Origin: Halalkalibacter alkalisediminis
GTDB taxonomy: Bacteria; Bacillota; Bacilli; Bacillales; Bacillaceae_D
DNA length: 64,000 nt
NCBI RefSeq assembly: GCF_028610705.1
Contig: NZ_JAQQWT010000006.1
Location: forward strand, 1-64,000
Direction: 5' to 3'
How positions within the stretch are numbered: position 1 is the stretch's first letter; the number at the start of each line of letters is the position of its first letter. Shown here in pieces: positions 28,690 to 36,210 of the stretch. Both the position numbers and the translations under genes were made by a program. The notes under the pieces are model-generated. The model worked only from the letters and a program-made list of their open reading frames with translations. It was not told where the DNA came from and made no database searches.

Positions 28690-29253
28690 CTACACAGTCG
28701 CTTGGTCCTTATCTTCTTCATAAGTGAGAACTACATCAACATCTTCATAAGACTCACCATAAAGTTCTTTATCTTTATACGTGTGAATATTCTCGTAAGT
28801 GTGCTTCATTTTTTCGTAAATGCTTTTTTCTGGTTCATCTGTAGGTGACCAGTAAAGAATTTCTAATTCATTTACTTCATTCGTTGCAAGCGAGCGTCTT
28901 CTGTACCCAATTGACTGTGCGTGCTTGAAGCCTTCTCGACTATAAAAGCGTTGGCGCTTTTTTGTATCTGTGTCTTCATAATCCACTGGCTCCACTTCAA
29001 GGATAATTGGCTTTTGTTTTTGTTTTAGTTGATTTAACAACTTCTTTCCGAGTCCTTGGCCTCTTGCATCCTTTGAGACAAAAAGATAATCGACAAAGAC
29101 GAAATCGTCAGTTTCTACATACATCATAACATGATTTCGGCCTTCATCTTTATGGTAAATATCAGCTTTTTCTTTTAAAAGTAATTCCATATGTTCCTTC
29201 GACTTCATTTCTTCTATCGGAAAATATTTATTTAGCTTCTCATACCAATTCAT
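28690..29253 (-). CDS. yjbC: GNAT-family acetyltransferase-like protein (YjbC)
   Basis: This 187-residue protein has the acetyl-CoA loop GQGLGKKLLNQLK near residue 83 with the preceding strand FVDYLFVSKDARG. The N-terminus MNWYEKLNKYFP is that of the YjbC family (192 residues in B. subtilis, adjacent to spx). GGAGG precedes ATG 29253. Here the RND pair separates it from spx. Substrate unknown; in B. subtilis yjbC and spx are stress-induced together. Confidence 0.85.
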   Translation of the reverse strand: MNWYEKLNKYFPIEEMKSKEHMELLLKEKADIYHKDEGRNHVMMYVETDDFVFVDYLFVSKDARGQGLGKKLLNQLKQKQKPIILEVEPVDYEDTDTKKRQRFYSREGFKHAQSIGYRRRSLATNEVNELEILYWSPTDEPEKSIYEKMKHTYENIHTYKDKELYGESYEDVDVVLTYEEDKDQATV

Positions 29254-29541
29254 TTTCAGACCTCCATCATACTTTATATCCTTAGTATAAGCTTTCTACT
29301 TAAAAGGATAAACTTCACCAATTACGCATTTAGTTGCGAAACAACCCTTTTATTCCTATCATTTCTATATTATGCAAACATCTCATACAATTACACAGTT
29401 ATCCTCTAAATTAAAACTTGTCTCTTGATAGATGAACGAGAATAAGTAACAATCCTTCTTTAAGCACCTGAATTAACTTAACATTCACACTTAAAAGGCC
29501 AAATCTTGTATGATTTAGCCTTTCCTAAATTTACTTTTTTA
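29254..29541. other. Intergenic region yjbC/glycosidase-like gene
   Basis: This 288-base AT-rich spacer contains the terminator of the upstream gene near 29493 and presumably the yjbC promoter. No additional gene is visible. Confidence 0.4.
29493..29524 (-). terminator. Terminator of glycosidase-like gene
   Basis: On the minus strand AAAGGC.AAATC pairs with GATTT.GCCTTTT. Confidence 0.75.
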
Positions 29542-30738
29542 TCATGGTTTATAATTAACGCCATCTGAATAACGATTTGAGGCATTCCAAAGTAGAAACT
29601 CGTTAATTCCTTGCTCATTTAAAGCTCTAATTTGAGCTTCTACCTCTTCTGAACCATAGCGTTTATAATTACCTGAACCCAGCCAAGATGCCGTAAAATC
29701 TTGAATCCATGGGCGCGAAGTCGGCGGATTATCTAATCCGCTTAATACTTCATTTTCTACCTTTGCATAAGCCTTAGTTAATTCATAAGGGTATAAATCT
29801 GGCTTATCTATGCCAAAATAAGGTGTCCAATGACTAGGATAAATCATGGAAGAAATCACGTCGACATTTTCCGAAATCTTTGAGAAGTTTTGTCCTATTC
29901 CTGGAGCTTCTGTAATTGTTGCTGCATAACCAAAAATGTCAACCGAAACATCTACCCCGTATGGAGAAAGCTCTTCCCTAGCATAAGCAACAAAATCTGT
30001 AACAGCAGCAACCCTTCTTTGGGCATTGTTCTCCCCATCAGTATAGTCTCCTCCCTCATATTCAAGAACCTCATCCCTTCGTTCAAACCCTTCAGGAAAA
30101 CGAACATAATCAAATTGAATTTCTTTAAAACCGAGTTCGGCAGCTTTTTTTGCAATCGTAATATTATAATCCCATACTTCTTTTAAAAATGGGTTAACGA
30201 ATGCTTCTCCTCTCCCGTTTTTCCAAACTTTTCCGTTATCTTTAAACGATAGTTCAGGCTTCTTTTCAGCTAAAACCGTATCTTTAAATACAACGATACG
30301 AGCAATCGGATAAATGTTATTATCCTCTAATGTCTTCATTAATTTCTCTGGATTCCCAATAAAATTTTGAGAAATATCATGGTAAGGAGATCCTTCTTCA
30401 GGTCGGTAAGTTAAGTAACCATGGTCATCTTTAATATCTATGACCATTGAGTTCAATTCGGTGTTATTGAGCAATTCGAGTAAACTGTTAAATCGTTCTC
30501 CTCCTGCAGAATTGCCTGTTACATACACACCACGCACCCCATCCTCTGGGTATTCAAATGTGTATCCTGAATTATACACAAACCGAACTAAATTTTCAGG
30601 TAATTCAAATTCTTTTTTTGTCATTAGCTTATTTTGATGCTCTTTTGCTTTGAGTAACTCTGTCTGTTCTGCTTGTACAGAATAAGGTCCAACTAAGCCA
30701 AAGAAACAAAGCATGAGCACAACAACCACTTTCCCCAC
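29542..30738 (-). CDS. Secreted putative glycoside hydrolase (DUF4015 family)
   Basis: This 398-residue protein begins with a signal peptide (about residues 1-23, ending SVQAEQ), so it is secreted or cell-wall associated. The rest is a TIM-barrel-like domain with GVRGVYVTGNSAGG, MVIDIKDDHGYLTY, EIQFDYVRFPEG and SMIYPSHW, which are signatures of the DUF4015 putative glycosyl hydrolase family. Acidic residues in VIDIKDD and QFDYVRFPEG are candidate catalytic groups. Substrate unknown; a peptidoglycan or exopolysaccharide target is inference. Confidence 0.82.
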   Translation of the reverse strand: MGKVVVVLMLCFFGLVGPYSVQAEQTELLKAKEHQNKLMTKKEFELPENLVRFVYNSGYTFEYPEDGVRGVYVTGNSAGGERFNSLLELLNNTELNSMVIDIKDDHGYLTYRPEEGSPYHDISQNFIGNPEKLMKTLEDNNIYPIARIVVFKDTVLAEKKPELSFKDNGKVWKNGRGEAFVNPFLKEVWDYNITIAKKAAELGFKEIQFDYVRFPEGFERRDEVLEYEGGDYTDGENNAQRRVAAVTDFVAYAREELSPYGVDVSVDIFGYAATITEAPGIGQNFSKISENVDVISSMIYPSHWTPYFGIDKPDLYPYELTKAYAKVENEVLSGLDNPPTSRPWIQDFTASWLGSGNYKRYGSEEVEAQIRALNEQGINEFLLWNASNRYSDGVNYKP

Positions 30739-30788
30739 CAGATCACAACCTTTTTTTTGGTATTGTGTTCATACATTTAGTCTATGTA

Positions 30789-31019
30789 TTAATCTTCATC
30801 TTTAGCATCCCAATCTTCAGGAATCGGTTCCTCAGCTTCCAGTGTTAACTGTTTACGTTTTATATCAAGCTGTTCCTTATGCCAAAGAAATTGCTCCTGA
30901 TTTAACAAGTGGTTTTCTCCATCAAATATTGTTTTTACGTGCCCTAAACGGATTTGTTGTAATATATAATCCTCTGATAAATCTAAGTATTTCGCTAATT
31001 CTTTAACTGTCACATACAT
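30789..31019 (-). CDS. Small HTH_17/excisionase-like DNA-binding protein
   Basis: This 76-residue protein starts after TAGGAGGAGGG. Residues 2-45 (VTVKELAKYLDLSEDYILQQIRLGHVKTI) fit the winged-helix of MerR/excisionase type. An acidic tail rich in Asp and Glu follows. It is upstream of the secreted glycosidase-like gene by 50 bases on the same strand, so it may be its regulator. No mobile element is adjacent, so an excisionase role is unlikely. Confidence 0.65.
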   Translation of the reverse strand: MYVTVKELAKYLDLSEDYILQQIRLGHVKTIFDGENHLLNQEQFLWHKEQLDIKRKQLTLEAEEPIPEDWDAKDED

Positions 31020-31145
31020 GTTGTAATTCCCTCCTCCTAAAAATTATACCGTCTATATACTTTAGTGTCATCCATACATTACCCTAACCACTTCAATTCT
31101 AAAAAGAATCAAATGAGTAACAAGCACCGATCCCTAACACAGAAC

Positions 31146-31179
31146 AAAAGCCAGCGAACAAAACAGTTCACTGGCTTTT
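31146..31179 (-). terminator. Terminator of hemolysin III gene
   Basis: AAAAGCCAG.GAAC and GTTC.CTGGCTTTT form a stem with T-rich ends at the stop of the minus-strand gene. Confidence 0.8.
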
Positions 31180-31181
31180 AA

Positions 31182-31829
31182 TTAAGAAATCGGTAATACA
31201 TAAAGTAAAATTAAAAAGAAATGGACAATCGTACCAGCTAAAACAAATAGATGCCAAATAGCATGATGATATTTAAATCCTCGCCACACATAAAAGACCG
31301 TTCCTACTGTGTAACAAATTCCACCAATAAATAGCAAGGCTATTCCAGTCGTTGGAAGTGTTTGGACCAACGGCTTAATGGCGAAAATAGCCAACCAACC
31401 CATTGCTATATAAAAAACAGTAGAAAGAAACAGAAATTTTTTCACAAAAAAGATTTTAAACACAATCCCAATGGTTGCAATTCCCCAAACAATTCCAAAT
31501 AAAGTCCATCCAAGTGCACCTTGAACAACAATAAATAAAAGTGGTGTATACGTTCCAGCAATAAACAAATAGATGGAAGAATGATCAAAGATTTCAAATA
31601 AATCTTTTGCCCTCCCTTTTGGTAAGGCATGAACCATTGTAGAAGAAAAATATAGTAAAAGCATGGTAGCTCCATAAATGGAGAAACTAACGATATGCCA
31701 AACTGAACCATGAATGCTTGCAAATACAACCAATAAAACAAGTGCTGCGATACTTAGGACGACTCCGATACCATGAGTAATAGCATTAGCTATCTCTTCA
31801 CCTTTTGAAAACGTATGTGTTGTTGCCAT
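31182..31829 (-). CDS. Hemolysin III / PAQR-family membrane protein
   Basis: This 215-residue protein has seven predicted helices. PAQR signatures are NAITHGIGV near residue 16, FDHSSIYLFIAGTYTP near 85 and the C-terminal YHHAIWHLFVL, whose His residues form the membrane zinc site in the family. Bacterial members include B. subtilis YplQ. Biochemical activity is uncertain; ceramidase-like activity is known for eukaryotic relatives. Confidence 0.88.
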   Translation of the reverse strand: MATTHTFSKGEEIANAITHGIGVVLSIAALVLLVVFASIHGSVWHIVSFSIYGATMLLLYFSSTMVHALPKGRAKDLFEIFDHSSIYLFIAGTYTPLLFIVVQGALGWTLFGIVWGIATIGIVFKIFFVKKFLFLSTVFYIAMGWLAIFAIKPLVQTLPTTGIALLFIGGICYTVGTVFYVWRGFKYHHAIWHLFVLAGTIVHFFLILLYVLPIS

Positions 31830-32001
31830 GTCTAACCCCTTTCACTAAACCCTAAATTCATTATACACCTATTATTGTTGTCAATTCTACCCTTTTCAAT
31901 AAATAGTTGTTGCAATTACTTTTCCAAATCTATATAATAGATGAAATATACTTTTTTTACGAGCAGATTATTTAACATCCCAGACAAAGGAGGAATGTCT
32001 C

Positions 32002-32538
32002 ATGAGACATGTTACGTTAGTTCAGTTGTTTGATCATCCAATTACTCAAAAGTATGTAAAGCGGTCGGGTATGGCCCACGCTGTTGCATGTGCATATCAT
32101 GCCTTTCGTCTCGCAAAAAAACACAAAGTGGACCCAGACCGTGCGACAAAGGCTGCATTCTTACACGACATCGGTCATTACACATGGTATCGAGACGGAA
32201 AATGGGATTACGACTTATACAAAGAAAATGATATACATGCAATCAAAGGATCTGAGCGTGCGCACAAATTGTTAATCAGACTTGGTGAACATCCTCGTAC
32301 TGCTAAAGAAATAGCTTTAGCGATTCTCCTTCACACCGATTCCTATTTACCCGAAGGTTACCTTGAATTAAACCCCCTGCAACATGTTGTTGCTTTAGCA
32401 GATGAGCTAGACGAAGAACCTGGTGGAGACCATCATTATCGAACGATTTCAGACGATCGTGCAAGACGAATGTTAGACAGACTTGATCGTAAAATTGAAT
32501 CTACCCTCATACAAAACGAAATGAAACATTCTATGTAA
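32002..32538 (+). CDS. HD-domain hydrolase
   Basis: This 178-residue protein carries the HD motif LHDIGHYTW (near residue 53), an upstream His (MAHAVACAYHAF) and a downstream H/D pair (LLHTDSY), sufficient for a two-metal phosphohydrolase of the YqeK/YedJ type. AAAGGAGGAATGT is the ribosome site. The C-terminus is charged and helical. Substrate unknown. It is monocistronic by context. Confidence 0.8.
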   Translation: MRHVTLVQLFDHPITQKYVKRSGMAHAVACAYHAFRLAKKHKVDPDRATKAAFLHDIGHYTWYRDGKWDYDLYKENDIHAIKGSERAHKLLIRLGEHPRTAKEIALAILLHTDSYLPEGYLELNPLQHVVALADELDEEPGGDHHYRTISDDRARRMLDRLDRKIESTLIQNEMKHSM

Positions 32539-32550
32539 CGCCCATTAAAG

Positions 32551-32607
32551 TTGACTCGACTTTTAAAAGTACGGAGGATTCGACCTAGATCCATACCGAG
32601 TCAACTA
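32551..32607 (+). repeat. Long-loop inverted repeat after HD gene
   Basis: AGTTGACTCG and CGAGTCAACT bracket a 37-base loop containing ACTTTTAAAAGT. It may act as the terminator of the HD gene although only a short T stretch follows. Confidence 0.5.
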
Positions 32608-32667
32608 TTTTAGTGATTGACTGGTTGAAAGCCTCATGCTACAGTTAACTTACACAATTAAATACCC

Positions 32668-32777
32668 TAAAAAGGGGAGTAGCGACCTTTGGTCAATGAG
32701 TCGTCATGACGGTGATGAAAATCACTCGGTTCATTGAGCTTTGATGTTTTACATTTCAAAGTACGCAAGACCTTTTT
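32668..32777 (+). ncRNA. yybP-ykoY (manganese) riboswitch
   Basis: The segment begins with the conserved AAAGGGGAGTAGC and ends with GCAAGACCTTTT, the two halves of the metal-binding junction and basal helix of the yybP-ykoY class. Between them lie GAGTCGTCATGACGG and CACTCGGTTC, as in the class consensus. The basal helix pairs AAAAAGG at about 32670 with CCTTTTT at 32771. Mn2+ binding should raise expression of the downstream transporter. Identification is by recalled consensus. Confidence 0.85.
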
Positions 32778-32825
32778 ATGAGAGTCCGTATTTCCGGGTA
32801 GACTTTCATAAAAGGGTCTTTTTTT
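32767..32825 (+). terminator. Riboswitch expression-platform terminator
   Basis: AAGACCTTTTTATGAGAGTC pairs with GACTTTCATAAAAGGGTCTT, followed by a 7-base T run. Its left arm includes the 3' strand of the riboswitch basal helix, so metal binding would prevent terminator formation, making an ON switch. Confidence 0.85.
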
Positions 32826-32854
32826 GTGTCATTTATTCATAGGGGGTATGATTT

Positions 32855-33838
32855 ATGGTGTTTTTTGGCTTTATTTTAGCCGCCATTATTACCGTTTTAG
32901 CAGCCATCAAGTTGTCTACATACGCTGATACCATTGGAGAAAAAACATCTCTAGGTGGAATGATGGTTGGAACACTCTTGCTAGCAGGAGCTACTTCTCT
33001 TCCAGAAGTGACAACGAGCGTATCTGCGATTGTCCTTGATAGTCCAGATATTGCCGTCGGAAATGTTTTCGGAAGCAATATGTTTAATTTGCTTATTATC
33101 GCTAGCTTTGATCTTTATTTCCGTAAACAACAAATTTTCAAGAACGCGGAACGTGCACACCTCTATACGGCTAGCGTCGGACTTTTACTTGCCATAGTCG
33201 CGCTCCTAGCTCTTTCATTGAAGATTGACTATACCTTTTTAGGAATTGGACTGGACATTTGGATCCTGATGGCGATTTATGTTTTAGGGATACGACTCAT
33301 TTCGTACTTGTCGAAAAAACATCCTCAAGAACCTGTTGTCGAACCAGAGGAATACAACATGTCTGCTATTTCTTTAAAACGAGCTGTAATTGGATTTGTT
33401 ATAGCAGCCCTTGTTATTATGGGTGCGGGTACGCTTTTAACCGTTACAGGTGATCAGATTGCCGTTATTACTGGGCTTGGAGCAAGTTTTGTTGGGAGTT
33501 TTCTAATTGCAGCAACAACCTCTCTACCAGAAGCGGTAGCGGTCCTTGTGGCTCTACAGCTTAGAAATTATAATTTGGCTATCGGGTCAATTTTGGGAAG
33601 TAATTTATTTAACATCTTAATTTTGGCTGCATCTGATGTGTTTTATCAAAAAGGATCCATTATTGCAGCGGTCTCCAACGTTCATCAAATTACAGCAGCT
33701 GCTGTCGGTATTTTATCCATTGTTATACTATATACGCTAATTAGAAAACCAAGAGTCTCGAGCTTTAGATACGCTTTACCATCGGTTGTTCTAGTGATCT
33801 TATACTTTATTTCCTCTTATTTAATCTTTATCCAATAG
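32855..33838 (+). CDS. CaCA-family sodium/calcium-type cation antiporter
   Basis: This 327-residue protein has about ten helices in two inverted repeats. The alpha motifs are GATSLPEVTTSVSAI then GNVFGSNMFNL, and ATTSLPEAVAVLVAL then GSILGSNLFNI, as in YrbG-type exchangers. The preceding Mn riboswitch suggests that it exports Mn2+ or handles Ca2+/Mn2+ balance. GGGGGTA precedes ATG 32855. Direction and ion are inferred. Confidence 0.9.
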   Translation: MVFFGFILAAIITVLAAIKLSTYADTIGEKTSLGGMMVGTLLLAGATSLPEVTTSVSAIVLDSPDIAVGNVFGSNMFNLLIIASFDLYFRKQQIFKNAERAHLYTASVGLLLAIVALLALSLKIDYTFLGIGLDIWILMAIYVLGIRLISYLSKKHPQEPVVEPEEYNMSAISLKRAVIGFVIAALVIMGAGTLLTVTGDQIAVITGLGASFVGSFLIAATTSLPEAVAVLVALQLRNYNLAIGSILGSNLFNILILAASDVFYQKGSIIAAVSNVHQITAAAVGILSIVILYTLIRKPRVSSFRYALPSVVLVILYFISSYLIFIQ

Positions 33839-33840
33839 AA

Positions 33841-33897
33841 AAGAGACTGCGGAGGCTACTGAATTTATTTCAGTAGCCTCTTTCTGCGGTCTCTTCT
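33841..33897. terminator. Convergent bidirectional terminator
   Basis: An inner stem GAGGCTACTGA/TCAGTAGCCTC is nested in AAGAGAC/GTCTCTT arms between two convergent genes. Confidence 0.8.
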
Positions 33898-34464
33898 TTA
33901 CTCCCTAAATATCACAAGATCTTGCATGAGTTCAAACGTTAATCCCCCGTTTACGCGTTGGACAATCATTCCCTGCTCATCTATGACGACAGTCGTTGGA
34001 ATTCCAATAATTTGATATTTCTTCATAATCTCTCCGTCTACATCTAGTAGTGGATCGAAAGAGGCGCGATAATGTTGTAAAAATGGACGTATTTCCTCTT
34101 TACTTCTTTCTTGACTAGTCATATTAACAGCTAAGAATGCTGCCCCTTTTTCTTGTAACTTCTTTTCCATCTCGACAATGACAGGCATCTCTTCTTGACA
34201 AGGATGACACCAGGTAGCAAAAAAATTAATAACAACTGGCTGTCCGAGGTAATCTTCTAGATCAACTTGATTACCCTTTAATGTAGTCAGTTCAAATGAC
34301 AATGCTTCCTGTCCTACCTGAACACCTTGCTGAATAGAAGCGGACACTGCTTCTTCTACTTGTTGATACACACTTTCTGATTGACTATACATAAAACCGA
34401 CTCCACATAGAAGAAGAATAAGAACACTTCGATAAAATGCTTGACTTTTTTTCTTTTTCATCAT
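33898..34464 (-). CDS. Membrane-anchored TlpA/ResA-like thiol-disulfide oxidoreductase
   Basis: This 188-residue protein has an N-terminal anchor (about residues 8-28) and an extracytoplasmic thioredoxin fold. The active site is WCHPC near residue 88, preceded by VVINFFATW, with the cis-proline loop GIPTTVVID. Members reduce cytochrome c apoproteins or other secreted thiols. It is not beside ccm genes, so the partner is unknown. Confidence 0.87.
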   Translation of the reverse strand: MMKKKKSQAFYRSVLILLLCGVGFMYSQSESVYQQVEEAVSASIQQGVQVGQEALSFELTTLKGNQVDLEDYLGQPVVINFFATWCHPCQEEMPVIVEMEKKLQEKGAAFLAVNMTSQERSKEEIRPFLQHYRASFDPLLDVDGEIMKKYQIIGIPTTVVIDEQGMIVQRVNGGLTFELMQDLVIFRE

Positions 34465-34511
34465 TCATGCCTCTTTTCGTTCATATTTAAAAATATTTGT
34501 TATAATGAAAC

Positions 34512-34640
34512 TGATGTATTTGTGAAAAATACGCATTAATTAGATTTTCTGAGAAACCGCTCAAGTTAAAGGTATAGGCCATACCTACGAGACAACAGAA
34601 AAAGGTAAAACCCTTACCTTTTTCTGTTGTCTCTATAAAC
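34512..34640 (+). ncRNA. Structured leader or small RNA of unknown class
   Basis: A TATAAT box near 34500 and a leader of about 120 bases precede a small membrane-protein gene. The leader holds hairpin GTATTT/AAATAC, hairpin AGGTAT/ATACCT (34570-34586) and a perfect 20-bp inverted repeat (34589-34633). AAAGGTA at 34568 can alternatively pair with TACCTTT at 34616, which would disrupt the large hairpin. No known riboswitch class is recognised, and the hairpin lacks a terminal T run. Confidence 0.5.
34589..34633. repeat. Perfect 20-bp inverted repeat
   Basis: Arms of 20 bases, starting GAGACAACAG, are exact complements around a 5-base loop. The downstream bases are TATAAACG rather than a T run, so it is not a canonical terminator. 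Confidence 0.8.
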
Positions 34641-34684
34641 GTATGTCCTAATTGGTAAAATCATGCGAAATGAGGTTTATTGCT

Positions 34685-34858
34685 TTGTCCAAAATTCAGA
34701 TTTTTCAACTCATAGCTGTCTTCATACTAGTGATATTCGTAATCTTTTCTTACCGTAGTGAAACAACGATTACCTGGCTATTTTATGTTATTGCACTTTT
34801 AAATATAGGATTATGGATTCTAAGACTTTTAGAACGAAGACGAAAAGAGAAACAATGA
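34685..34858 (+). CDS. 57-residue two-helix membrane protein
   Basis: TTG 34685 lies 7-8 bases after GAGGT; an in-frame upstream ATG has no ribosome site. Helices at about residues 6-24 and 30-48 are followed by the basic tail LLERRRKEKQ. It follows the structured leader and ends at a strong terminator, so the two probably form one unit. Function unknown. Confidence 0.6.
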   Translation: MSKIQIFQLIAVFILVIFVIFSYRSETTITWLFYVIALLNIGLWILRLLERRRKEKQ

Positions 34859-34860
34859 AA

Positions 34861-34892
34861 AAGGAAGTGAGCTCGGCTCACTTCCTTTTTTT
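34861..34892 (+). terminator. Intrinsic terminator
   Basis: GGAAGTGAGC-TCG-GCTCACTTCC followed by seven T residues. Confidence 0.9.
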
Positions 34893-34970
34893 CATTTGCA
34901 TTTCGCATGAATTTATTCGTATTGGTACATATTATCTATACAACAACTATCAAAAGCAGGAGGGTTATTT

Positions 34971-35114
34971 ATGAAAGAAATACTGAATAAAATTAAAACC
35001 TTTTCCTATCAATTTTTCAATCTTCTCTTTATTTTAGAATATGAGGATCTTCATAAAGAAAGCAAAATGAAAAAAAAAACATCGAACTCTCAGTCCGCCT
35101 TGAATAAATCATAA
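34971..35114 (+). CDS. 47-residue hypothetical protein
   Basis: ATG 34971 follows AGGAGGG. The product has one aromatic, moderately hydrophobic stretch (FSYQFFNLLFILEY, residues 11-24) and a basic, polar tail. A terminator follows at 35128. It is probably a small peripheral or membrane peptide of unknown role. Confidence 0.55.
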   Translation: MKEILNKIKTFSYQFFNLLFILEYEDLHKESKMKKKTSNSQSALNKS

Positions 35115-35127
35115 ACCTTCGGATAAG

Positions 35128-35166
35128 ATCTGACCTTCACGCTCATCCAGCTGGTCAGATTTTTTA
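35128..35166 (+). terminator. Terminator with long loop
   Basis: TCTGACC and GGTCAGA bracket a 17-base loop and are followed by TTTTTT. Confidence 0.75.
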
Positions 35167-35169
35167 ATT

Positions 35170-36048
35170 TTATGAAATCACATGAAAGGCATCTTTTGTA
35201 ACTGTAACCGTTGTTGGAGTTTGTCCCATTATTTCACCGTCAGCCGTAACATATAAAGGCTCGTTACTTTCTACCTCTATAGATTCCACTTGAACATATT
35301 CAACTCCAGTCATTGTCACATGCTTTCCTTTAAAAACAGCTGCCAATATAAATAATAACCGCCATTTAGGTAGACTATGTATGATACAAATATCGAGCTT
35401 TCCATCATTACTCGTTGCATCGGGACAAATTTTCATTCCTCCTCCGTAATAAGGATGATTGGCTATTGCAATTAGCCAGACTCTTTCAAAAATGCGTTCT
35501 TCTCCATTTAACAAAAGTTTTGTATATGTAGGTTTATAGCTTATAAGTACTTTAAATATAATAAAAAAATAAGCAAGTCCACCAAACCATTTTTTAAGCT
35601 TCATCTCATTTGCTTCTTTTGCCACTTTTCCATCAAATCCAATTCCCACTACGGTCATACAATGGCGATCTCCTATTTTTAAAAGATCAATGGTTTGCTG
35701 ACCCTTTTTTAGAATCCTATCGATTTCTTGTTCATAATCTTTTGTAATCCCTCTTGCTCTAGCAAAATCATTACCAGACCCTGTTGGAATAACTGTGAAT
35801 GGATAGACGGTCCCTATTAGTTGATTTATGATTTCATGAATCGTTCCATCGCCACCAAGAGCGACAACACCATCCACACGGCTGTTTCTACTTTTTATAG
35901 TAGAAATGTACTCGAGCACTTCTATTTTATTGCTTGAAAGTAACACCATGTATGTGACCTTTTTTTCTTTGAGAATTCCCTCAATTTCGTTCCATATTTT
36001 TATAGAACGTCCATTTCCAGATGTTTTATTTACAATAAAATAATACAT
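35170..36048 (-). CDS. Diacylglycerol/lipid kinase family protein (YegS/DgkB-like)
   Basis: This 292-residue protein has the DAGK catalytic motifs VVALGGDGTIHEIINQ near residue 62 and PTGSGNDFARARG near 90, plus VGIGFDGKVA and a C-terminal ADGEIMG. It phosphorylates a lipid alcohol or a related substrate at the membrane face. GGGGGGA precedes ATG 36048. A DAG glycosyltransferase-like gene lies 2.5 kb right, so a lipid role is plausible. The exact substrate is unknown. Confidence 0.87.
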   Translation of the reverse strand: MYYFIVNKTSGNGRSIKIWNEIEGILKEKKVTYMVLLSSNKIEVLEYISTIKSRNSRVDGVVALGGDGTIHEIINQLIGTVYPFTVIPTGSGNDFARARGITKDYEQEIDRILKKGQQTIDLLKIGDRHCMTVVGIGFDGKVAKEANEMKLKKWFGGLAYFFIIFKVLISYKPTYTKLLLNGEERIFERVWLIAIANHPYYGGGMKICPDATSNDGKLDICIIHSLPKWRLLFILAAVFKGKHVTMTGVEYVQVESIEVESNEPLYVTADGEIMGQTPTTVTVTKDAFHVIS

Positions 36049-36210
36049 ACATAATCCCCCCCTTTTTGCCTGTATTTTTCCCTATTTCACTCTCAATATA
36101 CAAAGATAATTATGCCAATGTAAAGGAAAAATATGAATAATATACGTTTATTTGCACAAATTACTAGTAATTACGTTTCTACTGAAATATGTATGAGGGA
36201 GGTGATAAAT

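Noticed and set aside
30789-31019. Excisionase of an integrated element
   Set aside because: No integrase, attachment repeats or phage genes lie nearby; it is more likely a small regulator.
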